From contig NZ_JADYUM010000003.1 of the NCBI RefSeq assembly GCF_021531815.1, positions 140,062 through 204,061 on the forward strand: 64,000 bases of DNA, read 5' to 3'. This document shows positions 25,961 through 34,956 of the stretch, piece after piece; positions within the stretch are counted from its first letter, which is position 1, and every line of letters begins with the position of its first letter. A program made the position numbers and the translations under genes. The notes below the pieces were generated by a model. The model saw only the letters and a list, made by a program, of their open reading frames with translations, made no database searches and was not told where the DNA came from. This stretch comes from Pseudoflavonifractor phocaeensis. GTDB taxonomy: Bacteria > Bacillota > Clostridia > Oscillospirales > Oscillospiraceae.

Positions 25961-26602
25961 TTATCGGTCGAACAAGAACGACTTTACCAGGGCCAGCGGC
26001 TCCCGGACATACATTTTCAGCCTTGAGGGGGTATGGCTGGACGGTGCGGCCAGGGTGGACAGGGTATAGGTCCCCTCCCAGGTCCGGTCAAAAAGCATCC
26101 GCACCCGGGTCAGATGGAAGCCGTTGGACACCACCAGCACCCGTCCCATCTCCTCCTGATGTCCCGTCTCTTTCAGCAGTTCAAAGGTGCGTTGCAGGTT
26201 CTCATAGGTATTATGGGAACGTTCTTCTTTCAAAATCTGTTCTTCCTCCATCCCGCTGGCCACCAGATAATCATACATGGCCTGAGCCTCGGTGGAGGGT
26301 TCGTCAGGCCCCTGGCCGCCGGAGACCACCACCAAAATATCCGGGTGGTCCTCCCAGTACTCCAGCGCCTTGTCCAGCCGGTCCTGGAGCAGAACAGACG
26401 GTCCCCAGGGCTTCACCTGGCAGCCCAGCACCACCATAACCCGAGGCTCCCCGCTGAGCTGGTCCCGGGCCCCGGACAGGACCGCCCCAAAGATGACCCC
26501 AAAGGCCAGGACCCCCGCCAGCACCAACGCCAGCAGACCCTTGAGCCACCGGGAGTACCGGCGTCCCTTATAGCTGGCCACTTCCATTTTTTGCTTTTTC
26601 AT
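25961..26602 (-). CDS. YdcF family (DUF218) membrane-anchored protein
   Basis: The 213-residue protein has one N-terminal transmembrane helix (~19-42) and then a DUF218 domain with VMVVLGCQVKPWGPS, VVVSGGQGPDEPSTEAQAM and SHNTYENLQRTFELL. Members such as ElyC/SanA are tied to envelope integrity, but activity is undefined. The start overlaps the ABC-F stop (ATGA), so the pair is coupled. Confidence 0.87.
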   Translation of the reverse strand: MKKQKMEVASYKGRRYSRWLKGLLALVLAGVLAFGVIFGAVLSGARDQLSGEPRVMVVLGCQVKPWGPSVLLQDRLDKALEYWEDHPDILVVVSGGQGPDEPSTEAQAMYDYLVASGMEEEQILKEERSHNTYENLQRTFELLKETGHQEEMGRVLVVSNGFHLTRVRMLFDRTWEGTYTLSTLAAPSSHTPSRLKMYVREPLALVKSFLFDR

Positions 26603-28503
26603 CCCCGGGCCTCCTCCAGTTGGGCGGACAGGGACTCCCAGTTCCCATACAGCTTCAGGATCTCCTCCTCCAGGGCCTCCCGCTGCTCGTACAGCTCCTG
26701 GAGCTTCAGGTAGTCGGAGGCGGCCTCCTCGATTTGAAGGGAGAGGTCGTACATCTGCTCCTCCGCCTTGGCCACCGCCCGCTCAGCGGCGTTGACCTGC
26801 TTTTCCAGTTCCTTAGTCCCGCCGGGCCGTTTGGGTTTCTCTTTCTTCGGTTCCTCCTTGGCCGCCGGGGCCGGAGCGGCAGCCGCCAGCTTCTGCCGCT
26901 GTTTGGCCGCCAGGTACTCCTGGTAGGTGCCCTTGAAGTCGGTGATATGCCCGTCCTCCAGCATCCAGATACGGGTGGCGAAACGGTCGATAAAGTATCG
27001 GTCGTGGGACACAAAGAGCAGGTTGCCCTCGTACTCCTCCACCGCCTCCTCGATCCACTCCCGGCTCTGGATATCCAGATGGTTGGTGGGCTCGTCCAGG
27101 ATCAGCAGATTGATCTTGGCGTCCATGAGCATACACAGCCGCAGCCGGGACTGCTCGCCGCCGGACAGGGTGGAGACGGGCTTGAACACGTCCTCCCCCC
27201 GGAATTTGAAGGAGGCCAGCCGGTTCCGGGCAGTCTGGGGCGTACAGTCCAGATCATAGATCATGGTGTCCACCAGGTTGCGCTCCGGGTGGTCGAAGTG
27301 GATAATCTGGGGCAGGTAGCCGATGCGCACCGTAGGACCCAGCCGCAGCTTGCCGCCGTCGGGCGCCTCCTCCCCCATGATGATCTTGATGAGGGTGGAC
27401 TTGCCGGTGCCGTTGTCCCCCAGCAGGGCGATGCGCTCGCCCCCCTCCACCTCCAGGTTTACTCCGGAAAACAGGGTGCGCTCCCCGAAGGACTTTTCCA
27501 GGTTCTTGACGGTCATCACCTCGTCCCCTCGGAACTCCCGCTCTCCAAAGCGCACCTCCATCTTCCGCTCCCTGGTGGGGCGGTCGGTGGTGCGCATCTT
27601 CTCAATGCGCTTTTCCATGGACTTGGCCCGTCGGAAGGTCTTGTCCATGCCGGAGTAGGCCCAGGTCCGCAACTGCTCCGCCGATTTTTCCAGCTGCTCG
27701 ATTTTGGCCTGCTCCTTCTCATACTGTTTCAGCTTCTCCTCATACCGCCGCTCCTTTTCCACGGCGTAGAAGCTGTAATTGCCGGAGTAGAACTCCGCCT
27801 TGCCATTCTGGATCTCGATGACACGGCTGACTACCTTGTCCAGAAAATACCGGTCATGGGAGACGGTGAGGACGGTGCCCTTGAATTTCTCCAGATACTC
27901 CTCCAGCCACTCGGTGGCCCGCAGGTCCAGGTGGTTGGTGGGCTCGTCCAGCAGCAGGATGTCGGTGTCCTCCAGAATGAGACGGCCCAGATTCACCCGG
28001 GTCTTCTCCCCGCCGGACAGTTTATCAAAAAGCCGCTCCCTCATGTCCCGGGAAATGGAAAGGCCGTTGCACACCTTGTTTTTCCGGGTATCCGTCTCAT
28101 AACCGCCCTCGGACTGGAAGGCCGCGGACAGCTTGTCATACCGGGCCAGCAGGGCGGGGTCGCTGTCCCCCGCCGCCATCTGGTGGGACAGCTGTTCCAT
28201 CTCCTCCTCCATCTCATGGAGGGGGGCGAAGGCGGTGTCCAGCACGTCCTCCACGGTGTAACCCGCGGGATAGACGGGAATCTGGGAGATCAAGCCCAGC
28301 CGTTTCCCCGGGGCGATGACCACCTCGCCCTCGTCATAGTCCATGACGCCGGTGAGGATGCGCAGCAGCGTGGTCTTGCCGCAGCCGTTGGGGCCCAGCA
28401 GGCCCACCCGCTCCCCGGCATCCACCTGGAAGGTAAAGCCGTCTAAAATTTTGGTGCCAACCTCAAATTCTTTGACCAGGTTGGTTACGGAAATATCGAT
28501 CAT
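26599..28503 (-). CDS. ABC-F family ATPase
   Basis: The 634-residue protein has two ABC domains and no membrane segments. Walker A motifs are GPNGCGKTT (~36) and GDNGTGKST (~366), with LSGGEKTR and LSGGEQSR signatures and two LLLDEPTNHLD-type Walker B motifs. A charged linker with MRTTDRPTRERKMEVRF joins them, and the C-terminus is a long coiled coil (~545-634). ABC-F proteins act on the ribosome E-site in translation or antibiotic protection; this subtype looks housekeeping (Uup/YdiF-like). GGGAGA precedes ATG 28503. Confidence 0.93.
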   Translation of the reverse strand: MIDISVTNLVKEFEVGTKILDGFTFQVDAGERVGLLGPNGCGKTTLLRILTGVMDYDEGEVVIAPGKRLGLISQIPVYPAGYTVEDVLDTAFAPLHEMEEEMEQLSHQMAAGDSDPALLARYDKLSAAFQSEGGYETDTRKNKVCNGLSISRDMRERLFDKLSGGEKTRVNLGRLILEDTDILLLDEPTNHLDLRATEWLEEYLEKFKGTVLTVSHDRYFLDKVVSRVIEIQNGKAEFYSGNYSFYAVEKERRYEEKLKQYEKEQAKIEQLEKSAEQLRTWAYSGMDKTFRRAKSMEKRIEKMRTTDRPTRERKMEVRFGEREFRGDEVMTVKNLEKSFGERTLFSGVNLEVEGGERIALLGDNGTGKSTLIKIIMGEEAPDGGKLRLGPTVRIGYLPQIIHFDHPERNLVDTMIYDLDCTPQTARNRLASFKFRGEDVFKPVSTLSGGEQSRLRLCMLMDAKINLLILDEPTNHLDIQSREWIEEAVEEYEGNLLFVSHDRYFIDRFATRIWMLEDGHITDFKGTYQEYLAAKQRQKLAAAAPAPAAKEEPKKEKPKRPGGTKELEKQVNAAERAVAKAEEQMYDLSLQIEEAASDYLKLQELYEQREALEEEILKLYGNWESLSAQLEEARG

Positions 28504-28573
28504 CGCTTGTCTCCCGGTTCTCTGGTGTGATATGATAATAGATACTGAATCATAGTTTTTGGGAGGTCTCGCC

Positions 28574-29590
28574 ATGGAAGCGATCCGATGGGAAAACCAT
28601 ACGTTATATCTCCTGGATCAGACCCGGCTGCCCACCGTGGAAAACTGGCGGCGGTACACCGACCCCTTTGAGGTGGCCAGTGCTATCCGGACCATGGTAG
28701 TCCGGGGAGCCCCCGCCATCGGCGTGGCGGCTGCCTATGCCATGGTGCTGGCTGCCCGGAAGGACCCAGACGGCTCCGGCCGCGGCCAGCAGATGGTCCG
28801 CGCCAAGGAGGCCCTGGCCGCCAGCCGCCCCACGGCGGTCAACCTGTTCTGGGCTCTGGACCGGATGGAGCGGTGCGGCCTGTCCTGCGGGAACGACCCG
28901 GACAGGCTGGAGGCGGAGGCCGTGGCCATCCACCGGGAGGATATTGCCACGAACCAGGCCATGGGCCTGGCGGGGGCGGCGCTGGTGCCGCAAAAGGCCC
29001 GCATCCTCACCCACTGCAACGCCGGGGCCCTGGCCACCGGCGGCTACGGCACCGCCCTGGGGGTCATCCGGGCGGCCCATGCCCAGGGCAAGGTCTCCAT
29101 GGTCTACGCCGATGAGACCCGTCCCCTCCTCCAAGGGGCCCGGCTCACCGCCTTTGAACTGATCCGGGACCAGATCCCGGTCACCCTCATCTGTGACGAC
29201 ATGGCCGGAGCCCTGATGGCCCAGGGCAAGGTAGACCTGGTGGTGGTGGGCTGCGACCGGATGGCCGCCAACGGAGATTTCGCCAATAAGATCGGCACCT
29301 ACTCCCTGGCGGTGCTGGCCCGGTACCACCATATCCCCTTCTACACCGCGCTCCCCTCCTCCACCGTCGACATGTCCATCCCCAACGGGGACCATATCCC
29401 GGTGGAACAGCGCGGAGGCGAGGAGGTCCTCCGTTTTGCCGGGGGCCAGACCGGCCCCCTCGGTGCAAAGACCTGGAATCCGGCCTTCGACGTGACGCCC
29501 CACCAGCTGCTTTCCGGTATCATCACCGAACGGGGCGTGATCCTTCCGCCCTTTGACCAGGGGCTGGCTCGCTGGTTTCGCAAAATCTAA
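28574..29590 (+). CDS. mtnA: Methylthioribose-1-phosphate isomerase
   Basis: The 338-residue eIF2B-like enzyme isomerises MTR-1-P to MTRu-1-P in methionine salvage. The catalytic Cys is in THCNAGALATGGYGTALG (~147) and the catalytic Asp in GCDRMAANGDFANKIGTY (~228). VVRGAPAIGVAAAY is also typical. GGGAGG at 28561-28566 selects ATG 28574. It is a lone plus-strand gene diverging from the ABC-F gene; other salvage genes are not nearby, so its role may be broader sugar-phosphate isomerisation. Confidence 0.95.
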   Translation: MEAIRWENHTLYLLDQTRLPTVENWRRYTDPFEVASAIRTMVVRGAPAIGVAAAYAMVLAARKDPDGSGRGQQMVRAKEALAASRPTAVNLFWALDRMERCGLSCGNDPDRLEAEAVAIHREDIATNQAMGLAGAALVPQKARILTHCNAGALATGGYGTALGVIRAAHAQGKVSMVYADETRPLLQGARLTAFELIRDQIPVTLICDDMAGALMAQGKVDLVVVGCDRMAANGDFANKIGTYSLAVLARYHHIPFYTALPSSTVDMSIPNGDHIPVEQRGGEEVLRFAGGQTGPLGAKTWNPAFDVTPHQLLSGIITERGVILPPFDQGLARWFRKI

Positions 29591-29607
29591 AAGGACAATG
29601 TGAACAG

Positions 29608-29646
29608 ACATCCAGGGCGTGCCCATGGCGCGTCCTGGATGTTTTT
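29608..29646. terminator. Terminator between mtnA and murF
   Basis: ACATCCAGG (29608-29616) pairs with CCTGGATGT (29634-29642) around a GC-rich loop, followed by TTTTTC on the plus strand. Confidence 0.75.
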
Positions 29647-29664
29647 CTTGGTGAAAACAGGGCT

Positions 29665-31056
29665 TTACGCCTCCTGGGTGTGTTCCACCAGGTAGGCGGT
29701 CAATTCCTCCAACTGCATGCCTCGGGAGGCCTTTACCAAAATGGTGCTGTCCGGCTTGATGATCTGGTCCAGCACCGCCTTGGCCGCCGGCTTATCCGCG
29801 CAATGGTAGACCAGAGGCACCCCGGATTCCCGGGCGCCCTGGGCGATATGCTCCGACATCTCCCCCACTGCCACCAGGCAGTCGATATGTGCCTTGCCCA
29901 GGCACTCCCCCACGCCGCTGTGGAGGGCGGGGGCGAAGGGCCCCAGCTCCAGCATATCCCCCAGAACAGCCGCCTTCCAGGAGCTGTGGCTGTCAGACAG
30001 CACGCTGATGGCCGCCCGCATAGACTGGGGATTGGCGTTATAGGTGTCGTCCAGGATGGTGATACCTTGGGCCCGGCGGAGGATATTCATCCGCATCCGG
30101 GTGGGCACGAACCGGGTCAGGCCCTGCTCGATCTGATCGGGAGTCAGACCGAACCGCTCCCCCACCGCCGCGGCGATGAGGGCGGGATAGATCATATGCT
30201 CTCCCAGGGCGGGGATCTTCACCTCCCGGTCCATACCCGGGGTGGTGAGGCGGCAGTGGATATGGCTGACGCCGTCGCCGCCCATGACCTGGGCCCGGTA
30301 CTCCAGCCCCTCCCCCTGGCCGCAGAAGACAGTGTTCACCGGCGTATTTCCCCGGAGGGTGGCCAGCATGGGATCGTCCCCATTGAGGACCAGCAGACCG
30401 TCCTTCCGGATATGGGGCAGCAGCTCACACTTGGCCTTGAAGATATTTTCCCGGCTGCCCAGCCGCTCGATATGGGCGTCGCCGATGTTGGTGATGACGC
30501 CCACGTCGGGCTTTACCGTCCCGGCCAGGTAGTCGATCTCCCCGAATTTGTCCATGCCCATCTCCAGAACGGCGATCTCATAGCTGCGGTCCAGCCGCAG
30601 CAGGGTCAGGGGCAGGCCCACGTTGTTGTTGAAGTTGCCCTCGGTCTTGAGCACCTTGTATTTGGTGCCCAGCACGGCGGCGATCATGTCCTTGGCCGTG
30701 GTCTTGCCCACGCTGCCGGTGACCGCCACAAAGGGGATCTGGAACCGCTCCTTGTACCAGGCGGCCAGGTCCCGGAGGGCCCGCTGGGTATTGTTCACCT
30801 TCACATAGAACTTGTCGGGGCGGTAGCTCTCCCGCTCCCGGGCGGTGAGGCAGCCCACCGCGCCCCCCTCCAGGGCGGCGTTGATGTAGGCGTGGCCGTC
30901 AAACCGCTCGCCCACCAGAGGGATGAACAGCGCCCCCTCGTGGATGTTCCGGCTGTCGGTGTCCACCCGCAGGATTGGGGCGTCCAGATCCTCATAGCTT
31001 CCCAGCAGCTTGCCGTTGACCGCCGTCAGCAGCTGGGCCAGTGTAATGGTCTCCAT
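29665..31056 (-). CDS. murF: UDP-N-acetylmuramoyl-tripeptide:D-alanyl-D-alanine ligase
   Basis: The 463-residue Mur ligase adds D-Ala-D-Ala to the UDP-MurNAc-tripeptide. The ATP loop VTGSVGKTTAKDM lies at ~113, preceded by the N-terminal substrate domain, and ILDDTYNANPQSMRAAI marks the C-terminal domain. It starts just after ddl, which makes its D-Ala-D-Ala substrate; GGAGGA overlapping the ddl stop serves as its ribosome binding site. Confidence 0.97.
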   Translation of the reverse strand: METITLAQLLTAVNGKLLGSYEDLDAPILRVDTDSRNIHEGALFIPLVGERFDGHAYINAALEGGAVGCLTARERESYRPDKFYVKVNNTQRALRDLAAWYKERFQIPFVAVTGSVGKTTAKDMIAAVLGTKYKVLKTEGNFNNNVGLPLTLLRLDRSYEIAVLEMGMDKFGEIDYLAGTVKPDVGVITNIGDAHIERLGSRENIFKAKCELLPHIRKDGLLVLNGDDPMLATLRGNTPVNTVFCGQGEGLEYRAQVMGGDGVSHIHCRLTTPGMDREVKIPALGEHMIYPALIAAAVGERFGLTPDQIEQGLTRFVPTRMRMNILRRAQGITILDDTYNANPQSMRAAISVLSDSHSSWKAAVLGDMLELGPFAPALHSGVGECLGKAHIDCLVAVGEMSEHIAQGARESGVPLVYHCADKPAAKAVLDQIIKPDSTILVKASRGMQLEELTAYLVEHTQEA

Positions 31057-31060
31057 GGAC

Positions 31061-32113
31061 TCAAAGTCCTCCCTTCCGGGCTTCCATTGATTTCCGGATG
31101 ATGGTCTCGCACAGGGTCCCGTAGTCGATCCCCACTGCCGCCGCCTCCTGGGGGACCAGGCTGGTGGGGGTCATGCCGGGCAGGGTGTTGATCTCCAGGA
31201 AATAGGGGGTGCCGTCCTCCGTGACGATGAAGTCGGCCCGGGAGTAGACGGACAGGCCCACAGTGTTGAACACCGTCAGGGCGTCCCGGCCCAGACGCTC
31301 CTCCCACTCCGCGGGGATCTGGGCGGGGCACACCTCCACCGCGGCGCCGGGCTGGTACTTGTTCTCATAGTCGTAAAAGCCCACCTTGGGGATGATCTCG
31401 ATGGAGGGCAGGGCCTTTCCATCCAGGATAGCCACCTGGATCTCCCGGCCCTGGATATACTGCTCCAGCACGGTGCGTCCCCCCAGCTTGATGCTCTCAG
31501 CCAGGGCATGGCGCAGTTCCTCCCGGTCGTGGGCGATGTAGACGCCGATAGAGGAGCCGCTGTCCATGGGCTTTACCACCACGGGCAGCTGCGTCCGCTG
31601 GGCCAGCTCCTCCAGATTTTCATGGGTGATGGTGACCGTCTCCCACCGGGGGGTGGTCACCTTGCCGGCCACCAGCCGCTTGGTCAGGTCCTTATCCATG
31701 GCGATGGCGGAGCCCAAGCAGCCGGAGCCGGTGTAGGGCACCCCCAGCAGGTCCAGGGCGGCCTGGATGCGGCCATCCTCGCCGCAGGCCCCGTGGAGGG
31801 CCAGATAGACCACGTCGGCCCCCCGGCACAGGTCCAACACCCCGGGGCCGATGGCGGAGGGGCTCCGGTCCTTCCGGCTGGCCCGCACCTGGGCCAGGTC
31901 GGGGGCCTGGCGGCTCACCCGCTTGAAGGATTCTGGAATGGGGGCGGCGTATAAGTCCTCCGGCGCGCCCGGGAAATCCTCCAGGCCAAAAAACAGGTCC
32001 ACCAGGGCCACCTGGTGTCCCCGGTCCCGCAGGGCCTGGCACACCATGGAGCCGGACGAGAGGGAGACGTTGCGTTCCGGGCTGAGTCCCCCGGCCAATA
32101 CCACGATTTTCAT
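31061..32113 (-). CDS. ddl: D-alanine--D-alanine ligase
   Basis: The 350-residue ATP-grasp enzyme joins two D-alanines. ALHGACGEDGRIQAALDLLG, KPMDSGSSIGVYIA, GREIQVAIL, YDYENKYQPGA and LEINTLPGMTPTSL are all recognisable. GAGGTG precedes ATG 32113; the ORF start 15 bp upstream is rejected. Coupled to murF and transcribed from the promoter at 32175-32203. Confidence 0.97.
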   Translation of the reverse strand: MKIVVLAGGLSPERNVSLSSGSMVCQALRDRGHQVALVDLFFGLEDFPGAPEDLYAAPIPESFKRVSRQAPDLAQVRASRKDRSPSAIGPGVLDLCRGADVVYLALHGACGEDGRIQAALDLLGVPYTGSGCLGSAIAMDKDLTKRLVAGKVTTPRWETVTITHENLEELAQRTQLPVVVKPMDSGSSIGVYIAHDREELRHALAESIKLGGRTVLEQYIQGREIQVAILDGKALPSIEIIPKVGFYDYENKYQPGAAVEVCPAQIPAEWEERLGRDALTVFNTVGLSVYSRADFIVTEDGTPYFLEINTLPGMTPTSLVPQEAAAVGIDYGTLCETIIRKSMEARKGGL

Positions 32114-32174
32114 ATTTTTACACCTCATTTGGGCCGATCAGGCATAACTGTTACATTTTATACGCTAATAGGAT

Positions 32175-32203
32175 ATTTTAGCACATCCATGCCCAATACT
32201 CAA
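32175..32203 (-). promoter_or_regulatory. Promoter of ddl-murF
   Basis: TTGAGT (32203-32198), a 17-nt spacer and TAAAAT (32180-32175) on the minus strand. Between this and the upp terminator (32204-32416) I see no gene or other feature. Confidence 0.5.
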
Positions 32204-32416
32204 GGATGGGGCGGAAAATTTTGACCGTATAAACTGACAAATCGGCGCCGGGCAGCACAGACCTCTCCTATCTTTTTCCACGATACCGGAAACGCCGGGA
32301 CTCCGACAACGCCGCCGTGTTGGGGCACACTCCCTTCTCCCGCCGCCAAAGAGGGACCGACACACAAAATGGCCGTCCGGTGGATGGACGTTTTACCCGG
32401 GATCACAACAGCCGAT

Positions 32417-32451
32417 AAAAAATCCTCCGGACTGCGATCCGGAGGATTTTT
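32417..32451 (-). terminator. Terminator of upp
   Basis: A perfect 14-15 bp stem (32417-32431 with 32438-32451) ten bases after the upp stop, with a T-run on the minus strand. A-tracts on the other side make it potentially bidirectional. Confidence 0.88.
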
Positions 32452-32460
32452 GAGGATTCC

Positions 32461-33096
32461 TTACTTGGTGCCGAAGATGCGGTCGCCGGCGTCGCCCAAG
32501 CCGGGGACGATATAGGCGTGGTCGTTGAGCTTCTCATCCACAGCGGCCACATAGATCTCCACATCGGGGTGCTCCTTCTGGATGCAGGCGATGCCCTCGG
32601 GGGCGGCGATGACGTTCATCAGCTTGATGTGCTTGCAGCCGTAGCCCTTGATGAAGGTGATGGCGGCGGCGGCGGAGCCGCCGGTGGCCAGCATGGGGTC
32701 CAGAATGATCACGTCCCGCTCGGCGATGTCGTTGGGCATCTTGCAGTAGTACTCCACAGGCTGATGGGTCTCAGGGTCCCGGTACAGGCCGATATGGCCC
32801 ACCTTGGCGGAGGGGATCAGGTTCAGGATACCGTCCACCATGCCCAGGCCCGCCCGGAGGATGGGGACGATGGCCAGCTTCTTGCCGGCCAGCTGCTTGA
32901 AGGTGCCGGTGGCCACGGGGGTCTTGATTACGACCTCCTCCAGAGGCAGGTCCCGGGTGGCCTCGTAGCACTCCAGGGCGGCGATCTCGGAAATGATCTC
33001 CCGGAACTCCTTGACGCCGGTACGCTCGTCCCGGAGGATAGACAGCTTATGCTGCAGCAGAGGGTGGTTCAGAACGTGTACTTTCTCGTTAAACAT
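32461..33096 (-). CDS. upp: Uracil phosphoribosyltransferase
   Basis: The 211-residue salvage enzyme makes UMP from uracil and PRPP. The PRPP loop [14 protein letters not shown] lies at ~131-144 and the C-terminal uracil-binding region ends in [17 protein letters not shown]. The ATG lies inside the last codons of tsaB (8-bp overlap), with AAGGGGAT as the ribosome binding site, so translation is coupled to tsaB. Confidence 0.97.
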   Translation of the reverse strand: MFNEKVHVLNHPLLQHKLSILRDERTGVKEFREIISEIAALECYEATRDLPLEEVVIKTPVATGTFKQLAGKKLAIVPILRAGLGMVDGILNLIPSAKVGHIGLYRDPETHQPVEYYCKMPNDIAERDVIILDPMLATGGSAAAAITFIKGYGCKHIKLMNVIAAPEGIACIQKEHPDVEIYVAAVDEKLNDHAYIVPGLGDAGDRIFGTK

Positions 33097-33826
33097 TTCT
33101 ATGATCCCCTTCGTTGTTTAAATTTTGGTTCTCCCGTTCCAGGCGCTCCCGCTCCGCCTGGGACAGGCGGTGGTAGACCGGGACCAGGTCGCGCCCCTTG
33201 ACCAGAGCGCCCTGGGCCGCCAACTCCTCCGCCGCCCGGGCAACGCCCCAGGCCCCCTGCAGGCGCAGGTTGGCCGGGGCCAGTTCCAGCTGGACGCCTT
33301 GCTCCGTCAAGGTATTATAACACAGCTTCGCCCCGTCTCCAACGACTATTTTGGAATTTTCGTATTTTTTCAGTTCCTCCCCCAACTCGGCCAGGGAGAT
33401 GGCCCGGTCCGGAGACAGCCGTTCCAGTCCCTCCCCGGTGGCCAGGAACAGGGCATTATACACCTGCTTGCGGCGGGCGTCCATGGCGCACACGATCACC
33501 TTCCCCACCAGGTGGACCAGGGGCCAGGCCATGGACTCCAGGGTGGAGCAGGGGGCGCAGTCCTTGTCCCCCGGCCAGGCCAGCCCCTTGGCGGTGGCCA
33601 CTCCGATGCGCAGTCCGGTAAAGGAGCCGGGACCGGCGGCCACGGCCACCACGTCCACCTCCTCCAGCCGCTGGCCGCTGTTTTTCAGCAGGCTGTCCAC
33701 CATGGGCAGCAGGGTGCGGCTGTGGGTCAGGCCGCTGTTCTGCCAGTTCTGGGCCACCAACTCCCCGTCCCGGGTCAGAGCCACGGAACAGGCCGCGGCG
33801 GAGGATTCCAAGGCTAAGATCATCAT
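33089..33826 (-). CDS. tsaB: tRNA threonylcarbamoyladenosine biosynthesis protein TsaB
   Basis: The 245-residue ASKHA-fold protein begins [17 protein letters not shown] and contains [24 protein letters not shown], the family hallmark. It scaffolds TsaD and TsaE in transferring the threonylcarbamoyl group to A37 of ANN-decoding tRNAs. The common neighbours tsaE and rimI are absent here; upp follows instead. Confidence 0.95.
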   Translation of the reverse strand: MMILALESSAAACSVALTRDGELVAQNWQNSGLTHSRTLLPMVDSLLKNSGQRLEEVDVVAVAAGPGSFTGLRIGVATAKGLAWPGDKDCAPCSTLESMAWPLVHLVGKVIVCAMDARRKQVYNALFLATGEGLERLSPDRAISLAELGEELKKYENSKIVVGDGAKLCYNTLTEQGVQLELAPANLRLQGAWGVARAAEELAAQGALVKGRDLVPVYHRLSQAERERLERENQNLNNEGDHRNV

Positions 33827-33893
33827 AACAGCATCACACGTTCCTTCTATGGTTTTTAAACTTGCGAAGGGAATGGGGCCGCCCCTTCTCTCC

Positions 33894-34937
33894 TCAGCCC
33901 GCTGAGGGCTGGGCCAGCTCCAGCAGCAGGGAGGTCAGCAGTTCCTGGCCGTCCTGTCCGGTGGACTTCATGGCCAGATCGGTCTGTCCGCACCGGACCA
34001 CCGCCCGGCGGCACCACTTGAGCGAGAACCGCTTGGCGCTGGTCATCAGCTTGTCCGCCGGGTAGGGCTTGATTCCCCACAGGGAGGCCACGTAGGCGCT
34101 CCCCTTTCCCTGTTCCAGGGCCAGCCTGGCTGAGTAGAGCTGGCGCATCTGGCGCCCCAGGGACCACATGATCTTGATAGGGGGCTCCTGCATCTGGTAC
34201 AGCTCCCCCAGCACCGACATGGCCCGGTCGAACTTTCCCTCGCCGATGGCGTCGGTCATGCGGAAGACCACCGCGTCCAGCTGGGGGGTGGCCACGGCCT
34301 CTATGTCCGCCTTGGTAATATGCTTTTGTTTGGAATAGGCGCCGATCTTTTCGATCTCGCCGATCAGGTTGGTCATCAGATCACCGCACAGAAAAATCAA
34401 ATCCAGGGCCAGCCGGGAGTCGATGTCCTTCCCCAGGGCCTTGAAACGCCGCCGCACCCAGTCCACCAGGTCCCCCTGGTCCTGGCGCGCAAAATTCACC
34501 ACCGTGCCGTACTGCTTCAGGGCGGCGGCCAATTTTGTCCTGGCGTCCCCCTTATAGTCCACCAAGTCGTAGAGGAACACCAGACAGCAATAGCCGGGCA
34601 GCTGGGCAAAAAGTCTGGCATATTCCTCCCGGTCCTTCTCCCCCACCTTGAACAGGTCGAAGTCGGTGACCAGCACCAGGGTCCGCTCCGCCATCATGGG
34701 CAGGCAGTCCACCGCCTCCTCCAGGGCGTGGGGGGACATGTCCTTGGCCTTGATCTCATGGAGGTTGAAGGTCCCCATGCCCCCGGTGAGGATCAGTTCC
34801 CGCAGGCGGCCCAAATAGTAGTCCCGGAGATAGGTCTCCTCCCCGTGAAAAATATACAGTTGCCCCGGGGTCCCCTCGGACAGGTCCTTTTTCAGTTTCT
34901 GATAGCCGGCGGTGTCCGGCTTGCTCTTGGGCGGCAT
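33894..34937 (-). CDS. holA: DNA polymerase III delta subunit
   Basis: The 347-residue clamp-loader subunit has YIFHGEETYLRDYY near the N-terminus, a degenerate AAA+ fold and the C-terminal helical collar (QAxxxMxEPPIKIMWSLGRQMRQLYSARL region). It opens the beta clamp during replication. Starts 19 bp after comEC with AAGGAGG, as often seen in Firmicutes (comEC-holA). Confidence 0.94.
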   Translation of the reverse strand: MPPKSKPDTAGYQKLKKDLSEGTPGQLYIFHGEETYLRDYYLGRLRELILTGGMGTFNLHEIKAKDMSPHALEEAVDCLPMMAERTLVLVTDFDLFKVGEKDREEYARLFAQLPGYCCLVFLYDLVDYKGDARTKLAAALKQYGTVVNFARQDQGDLVDWVRRRFKALGKDIDSRLALDLIFLCGDLMTNLIGEIEKIGAYSKQKHITKADIEAVATPQLDAVVFRMTDAIGEGKFDRAMSVLGELYQMQEPPIKIMWSLGRQMRQLYSARLALEQGKGSAYVASLWGIKPYPADKLMTSAKRFSLKWCRRAVVRCGQTDLAMKSTGQDGQELLTSLLLELAQPSAG

Positions 34938-34956
34938 AGGGTGCCCTCCTTCTCAA

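Noticed and set aside
28504..28573. Precise promoter assignment between the ABC-F gene and mtnA
   Set aside because: TATGAT and GATAAT are present but no spacer-correct -35 could be chosen with confidence, so it was not listed as a feature.
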